Source: Prorocentrum cordatum (Eukaryota > Sar > Dinophyceae > Prorocentrales > Prorocentraceae). Taken from it: DNA of 30,000 nucleotides. Shown piece after piece: positions 26,088 to 30,000 of the stretch. Positions within the stretch are counted from its first letter, which is position 1. Every line of letters starts with the position of its first letter. Position numbers and translations under genes: made by a program. The notes under the pieces were generated by a model, which worked only from the letters and a program-made list of their open reading frames with translations, was not told the DNA's origin and ran no database searches. The DNA is taken from NCBI GenBank assembly GCA_963575745.1, contig CAUYUJ010005778.1, forward strand, positions 1-30,000. The letters are read 5' to 3'.

Positions 26088-26699
26088 TTACCCTGAACAA
26101 CCCGTATCGACCATGCCCTCCAAGATACCCAACAGCTGAGCTGGTGTAAAACGAGGTAGACGCTTCTTGGTCTCCTCGAGGCACTCCCGAAACTTGGACG
26201 GGCCCATCTCGATTCCCGTGGGTGCTGACTGAGAGGTCGCCGCGCTAGATGCCTTCTCAGCCTGCACCGCCTTCCGGCGTGCCTTTGCACGCAGGCGGCA
26301 CTCTCGGTTCTTGATCTTCACGGGGTCATCCTCGGGCTCTGGCGGAGGCGGGTCCTCCATGGTCTCGGTGTTGGCGGCGCCGTTCTGCTCCTCCTCCAGG
26401 TCAAAGACGTGGGATTCTTCAAGCTCCTCAGAGTCGTCGTCGTGGTATACCGCCCTGGCCTGTTCGGTGCTGCTCTTTTGCTTGGGAGGGTTCCTGCACT
26501 CTCTCGTCCAGTGGCCCACTTGATCACATCGATGGCAGCGGGTCCTCGATCTTCTTGCGCGCCTCCCTCCGGTACTCCGCGCTGCCCTTGCCGCGACCGC
26601 CGGACTTCCCCTTGGGCGCGTTGAAATCGCGGTAGCCCCTCGACGTCTTGCGGTCTTTGACATGACAATCCTCCGTGTCATCCGGGCCTGGCTTGCCAC
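26088..26699 (-). pseudogene. Copia-1 nucleocapsid zinc knuckle and protease start
   Basis: CHRCDQVGHWTREC is a perfect CCHC zinc knuckle (C-x2-C-x4-H-x4-C), the RNA-binding motif of Gag nucleocapsids. A Glu/Asp-rich spacer and a basic helix follow, then TPAQLLGILEGMVDTGCSG with the DTG catalytic triad of a retropepsin. A stop follows the DTG. The first 50 residues are out of frame: the natural sequence there is read in another frame (DTEDCHVKDRKTSRGYRDFN). Confidence 0.8.
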
Positions 26700-27112
26700 G
26701 CCGCCAGCACCGCATAGGCTTCGCCCTCGTCGATGATGTCCTCCTCCTCGATGTCCTCCTGGTCGGAGCCCTCGAGCGCCATCAGGGCCTGGGTGATCGG
26801 GTCTTCATCCTCGTCTGGCTCCTCGTCCCCGTCCGCCAAAAACGCCTTCGCCGTCCGGTTCTGTCCCGATTGGTCGCCTTGGTAGCTCCTTGTGGTCTTC
26901 TCGAGCGAGCTGTCCTCGCGGAGGCCCTTGAGCGCCGTTCTCACGTCCTCGTAGGCCAGTGAGCCAGACGTTTGCAAGATCACCGCCATGCGCTCAGTGT
27001 GGTCCAGCTTCGCCTGTCGCATGAGGAGGTAACCTTGCACGTCATCCAGCGTGTTTTGCAGCTTCTTCAGCCTGTCAAAAGCCATCTTGATCTTCACGTA
27101 ATGCTGCTGCAA
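26678..27112 (-). pseudogene. Copia-1 Gag, C-terminal half
   Basis: Helical and charged. FDRLKKLQNTLDDVQGYLLM, RQAKLDHTERMAVILQTSGS and YEDVRTALKGLREDSS are typical of the capsid-like part before the zinc knuckle in dinoflagellate Copia Gag. An acidic stretch (EEPDEDEDP, DQEDIEEED) follows. A frameshift near 27170 separates it from the N-terminal half. Confidence 0.65.
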
Positions 27113-27498
27113 ACCCTCCCTTTTCTTGCACTCCGACCCGTAGAATGTACGTTCTTCGGCAGGATCTCCTGTTCAAGCGCCCTGACGATATTCTCTACGC
27201 CGTCTTCGCCCTCGAGCTCGTTCTGGTCAAGACCTTCGACGATGCTCTGAATTTGGTCGTCACCGACCTCTAGGATACTGCAGTAAGCATGGAGACCGTT
27301 CTGTTGAACTGGGATCCCCGTCGCCACCTTCGACCAGATCCTCAGCCTCCGAATGTACTTACGCAGCTCCTCGATCGTCGAGTCCTCGATGGCAGGTGGC
27401 GGAACATACCTCCCAGCATCGCCTTCTCGTTCGACTAGAGCCACGTACTCCCGTTCGTCGTCCTCTCCTTCATCTTCCATGGGACTGGTATGGACCAC
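27094..27498 (-). pseudogene. Copia-1 Gag, N-terminal half
   Basis: First coding part after the 5' LTR, starting about 120 bases inside it. VPPPAIEDSTIEELRKYIRR, LRIWSKVATGIPVQQNGLHA and YCSILEVGDDQIQSIVEGLD fit the Gag region of this family (UBN2-like capsid). After EQEIL the frame shifts. The ATG at 27498 is plausible but not proven. Confidence 0.65.
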
Positions 27499-27605
27499 TT
27501 CTTCTCTGAGGAGTCACCGTCCACCGTGCTGTCGTCCAAAAACTCCGGTCCGTGAATTCGCCCCACTCCTGAAGTACGCTGGCACTTCGCGTGGAGTCTC
27601 TGCCA

Positions 27606-27620
27606 GCTCCGCTACCACCA
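27606..27620 (-). other. candidate primer-binding site
   Basis: On the minus strand TGGTGGTAGCGGAGC lies directly after the 5' LTR. It starts with TGG, as expected for pairing with a tRNA CCA end, and resembles the TGGTATCAGAGC of Copia elements primed by initiator tRNA-Met. Confidence 0.4.
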
Positions 27621-27808
27621 GACACGGTGGAGCTGCGGGAAGAAGCGTCAGCTATCTCTGAACCTTGTTTTTCAGGATCAGCTCAGGCACACGTGTGTCT
27701 GCCTCCAAAGGGGCCGAAGCCCCTGCTCGAACCAACATGAGGTTACGGAAGGGGCTGAGTGTCTGGCATCTCCAGGTGATCTCTAGGAATACTCCAGGGC
27801 AGTTCGCA
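27621..27808 (-). repeat. Copia-1 5' LTR
   Basis: Partner of 18724-18912. Read on the minus strand it begins TGCGAACTGCC and ends CCACCGTGTC, just before the candidate primer-binding site. Confidence 0.85.
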
Positions 27809-27879
27809 CAACATAAACAAATAATGGCCGTCGGCCCATCCCTCCACATTGCCTGGGTTGTGGGTCAGAATTATCAGGG

Positions 27880-28500
27880 ATGTTTTTGTTCGGGTCTCTT
27901 CGGAGCGCTCTCGGGGACCTCTTGGGGACAGTTTCGGGGCCTCGTGGGAGCCTCTTGGGGGCCTCTTGGGGGCCTCTTGGGGCTCTTTGTGGCCTCTTGG
28001 GGCCTTTTGGGGGTCTTTTGGGGGCCTCTTCGTGGCCTCTTGGGGCATCCTGGGGGCCTGTCGGGGCCGAGGGCTCGACATGTCGGTTCGATTCCCCATC
28101 TGGGCCCCCTCTTGGGGCTGTCTCTGGGCCCACTTGGGCCGTCTTGGGCGCCTCTTGGGCCGTCTTGGGGCCCTCTTGGGGGCCTCAGGGGCTGTCTTGG
28201 GTCGATCTTGGGGGCTTCTGGGGCCGTATTGGGGCGATCGTGGAGGCCTCCTGGGACGACTTGGACGCTGTGACGACCAAGAAGGCGACACTGCCCAACA
28301 TGTACGTTGTCCGATGGGGTTGGGGCAATTTTTGCTGCGTGGGGCTTTCTTGGAGGCTCCTTTTGAAGCTCCATTGAGGCGTGTGGGGGACTGTTGGAGG
28401 CGCGAGGCTATCTTGGGCATCTCGGAGAGCTCCTCGGCTGTCTCGGAGGCCTCTTGGTCCCTACGGGGGCCTTTTTGGGGGTCTCTGGTTCATGTTGGGG
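27880..28500. repeat. GGGGCCTCTTGG-type minisatellite
   Basis: More than 20 diverged units of about 12-15 bases (GGGGGCCTCTTGG, GGGGCCGTCTTGG). All frames are long and open: GLLGASWGPLGG-like on plus, Pro/Arg/Lys-rich on minus. Confidence 0.85.
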
Positions 28501-28715
28501 CCTTGTTCGGCGGAGTCGCCGCCGTCTGAGAGGCCCACGCGGCGCATCCCAGTGGCGCCCAGGAGGGCACGGCGGGGCCTGGGAAGCCAGGGGTCCCAGC
28601 CCTTGAAGAGAACTTCTGAGCCCTGGAACCTTTCCGGGCTGCAGGAGCCCTGGGGCACTCCACTGCGGGCTGAAGGCACGGTGGCAGATGGTTCACAGTC
28701 TAGCCTCGTCGGGAG
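28501..28715. other. no recognisable feature
   Basis: GC-rich unique sequence between the minisatellite and the microsatellites. No gene recognised. Confidence 0.4.
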
Positions 28716-28890
28716 TCTCTCTCTATATATATATATATATACATACACATACATGTACAAAAACATGTAAACACTCACTCATGCATGCATGCATTCATTC
28801 ATTCATTCATTCATTCATTCATTCATTCATTCATTCATACATACATACATACATACATACATGTACGCGCACACACATTCATTCATCCAT
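28716..28890. repeat. (TA)n, (CA/TACA)n, (CATT)n and (CATA)n microsatellites
   Basis: A TATATATATA run, then ATACACATACAT, then about 13 ATTC units, then seven CATA units, and ATTCATTCATCC again. Confidence 0.95.
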
Positions 28891-28976
28891 TCATTCGTTA
28901 AAAGCATATGCACATTTGTAGATATACAAGGCACGCGAGGAGGTCTGTCGCCGTACTGTTTTTGTCGGAGCATACC

Positions 28977-29148
28977 AAGTCCGCATGGAGTCAGTACAGA
29001 CGGAATGCTCGGCCTCCGTCCGGGCTTGCTCCGTCTGGACTCGGCCTCTCCTGATCTGGGCCGCCGATTCGGTGCGGAGTAAGTCCGCATGGAGCGCTCG
29101 GCCTCCGTCTGGGCTTGCTCCGTCTGGACTTGGCCTCTCCCGATTTCG
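28977..29148. repeat. imperfect tandem duplication
   Basis: AAGTCCGCATGGAG, GCTCGGCCTCCGTC, GGGCTTGCTCCGTCTGGACT and GGCCTCTCC recur in the same order at 28977-29058 and 29081-29148. Confidence 0.85.
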
Positions 29149-29349
29149 GACCCCCCCACACCGAGGCCTCCGCGGGGCCCCGGCCCCCGTCGGAGCCGCC
29201 CGCTCCGGCGCTGCTTGCGCGCGCGGCGGCCGCCAGGCCGCAGCCAGACGGCCAGGATCCGACGGCGCGTGTGGCCCGAGATCCACCGCTGCGAACAAAC
29301 TCCCAGACCTCCGACGATCTTCGATATCGGCGTTTTTCTCAGACTGAGG

Positions 29350-29540
29350 CGTCCTTCTCCGATGTCCGAGCCTGGCGCTTTTTTCTTCGACTTCGGCCTT
29401 CTTCTCCGATGTTCGAGCCTGGCGCTTTGCTGCCACTTCTCTGCGTCACTCTTCGGCTGTCAAGCCTGGCGCTCTTCTTGGATTCCAGCGTGCCTCTTCG
29501 ATGCTCGAGCCTGGTGCTTTTCCTCGACATCGCTCGGATT
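29350..29540. repeat. GAGCCTGGCGCTTT repeat
   Basis: Four copies of a TGTTCGAGCCTGGCGCTTTT motif near 29361, 29418, 29458 and 29501 within 40-60 base units. On the minus strand this yields a repeated KSARLEHRR-like peptide; probably not a gene. Confidence 0.7.
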
Positions 29541-29654
29541 CTTCCGCTCCTGGCGCTCTCTTCTGTGCCGTCGGCGCCCCCCAGGAGCGGGCCCCGGGGC
29601 GAAGCACTGCTCAACTGGGGATGGTCTCGGGAGCTGGGGCTCCAAGGCGGGAAT

Positions 29655-29930
29655 TTATCCACACCCACCGCCTGGAGGGTCAGTTTTCGGAGCCTCGGCA
29701 GGCGGTGGATATGGACATATTCGGGCTCGGGCCGAAATGTAGCCACATCCACCGCCCGTTGGGGCACCGGGACGTCGGCTCCCAGGCGGTGGATGTGGAT
29801 AAAGCCCCGCCTCGCAGGGGGCAGCCGCGGACGGAGACGTCGCATCGCCCGAGGCGGGGACCCATCCAGAGCCACCGCCTGGGGGATATGTCTTGGCGGA
29901 CCTCCACAGGCGGTGGAGACGGATACATCT
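29655..29930. repeat. hairpin cluster with alternating CAGGCGGTGGATGTGG motif
   Basis: Six motif copies alternate in orientation: 29658-29674, 29699-29715, 29743-29756, 29785-29798, 29864-29881 and 29907-29924. The intervals 29701-29757 and 29783-29884 are palindromic beyond the motif: the first has an inner ATTCGGGC/GCCGAAAT-type stem, the second GCCCCGCCTCG/CGAGGCGGGG. Confidence 0.8.
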
Positions 29931-29963
29931 GGGTCCCAGGAGGGCCAAATGGGGCGCACAGAG

Positions 29964-30000
29964 ACATACTGATACTATATGTCCTTCTTGGAGGCGCGCG
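29964..30000. mobile_element. ACATRCTAA-family MITE, inverted, cut by window end
   Basis: ACATACTGATACTATATGTC and CTTCTTGGAGGCGCG match the reverse complement of 15216-15252. Confidence 0.6.

Larger units (their letters stand above)
18724..27808 (-). mobile_element. Ty1/Copia-type LTR retrotransposon (Copia-1), disrupted
   Basis: Two direct repeats of about 190 bases, around 90% identical by eye, frame the element. The coding order between them on the minus strand (gag beside the right repeat, RNase H beside the left) is that of a Copia element. The integrase and most of RT are absent. In their place (about 19556-23627) lies a second element in the opposite orientation. ACAAC occurs just outside both repeats (18717-18721 and 27808-27812), a possible 5-base target duplication if the LTR ends are shifted slightly. 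Many frameshifts and stops mean it cannot be active. Confidence 0.85.

Noticed and set aside
28789-29082. Frame with repeated FIHSFIHS
   Set aside because: Translation of the ATTC tetranucleotide array.

Overview
This window looks like nuclear DNA of a dinoflagellate. The evidence is a GC-rich background, a non-LTR retrotransposon with the C-terminal layout typical of dinoflagellate LINEs, two Ty1/Copia-type elements whose sequence I recognise as dinoflagellate-like, many short inverted-repeat elements, and long trinucleotide and minisatellite arrays. I cannot name the genus. No complete host gene, rRNA, tRNA or CRISPR array is visible.

Positions 1-2484 hold the 3' part of a plus-strand LINE: the end of a reverse-transcriptase polyprotein, then an RNase H domain with its catalytic residues intact. 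One stop codon and one frameshift separate the two parts. Positions about 2600-10400 are a mosaic of (CCT)n arrays, short GC-rich stretches that read like plus-strand exons, and foldback or MITE-like elements. Three of the (CCT)n arrays end just before a candidate 3' splice site (2953, 4407, 10223) and a fourth ends about 40 bases before one (8878). Two inverted-repeat insertions have readable target duplications: one splits an open reading frame in phase (7705-7887), and one sits on a putative splice donor (9189-9349). This resembles introner-type transposons, which are known from dinoflagellates.

Positions about 10400-18700 contain more MITE families, a 780-base GAC array, minisatellites and one more possible exon, with little else.

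Positions 18724-27808 are a minus-strand Copia element framed by two LTRs of about 190 bases. From its 5' end (right) it reads gag, CCHC zinc knuckle, aspartic protease, a GKH/DUF3820-like segment and a methyltransferase-like domain with PPC and EHP motifs. RNase H lies next to the left LTR. The integrase-RT part is missing. In that place lies a second, plus-strand Copia element (about 19556-23627) with integrase, RT and RNase H, also broken by stops and frameshifts. It is a nested pair of dead retrotransposons.

Positions 27810-30000 hold a GGGGCCTCTTGG-type minisatellite, tetranucleotide arrays, tandem duplications, and a cluster of hairpins built on an alternating CAGGCGGTGGATGTGG motif. 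The window ends in another MITE copy.
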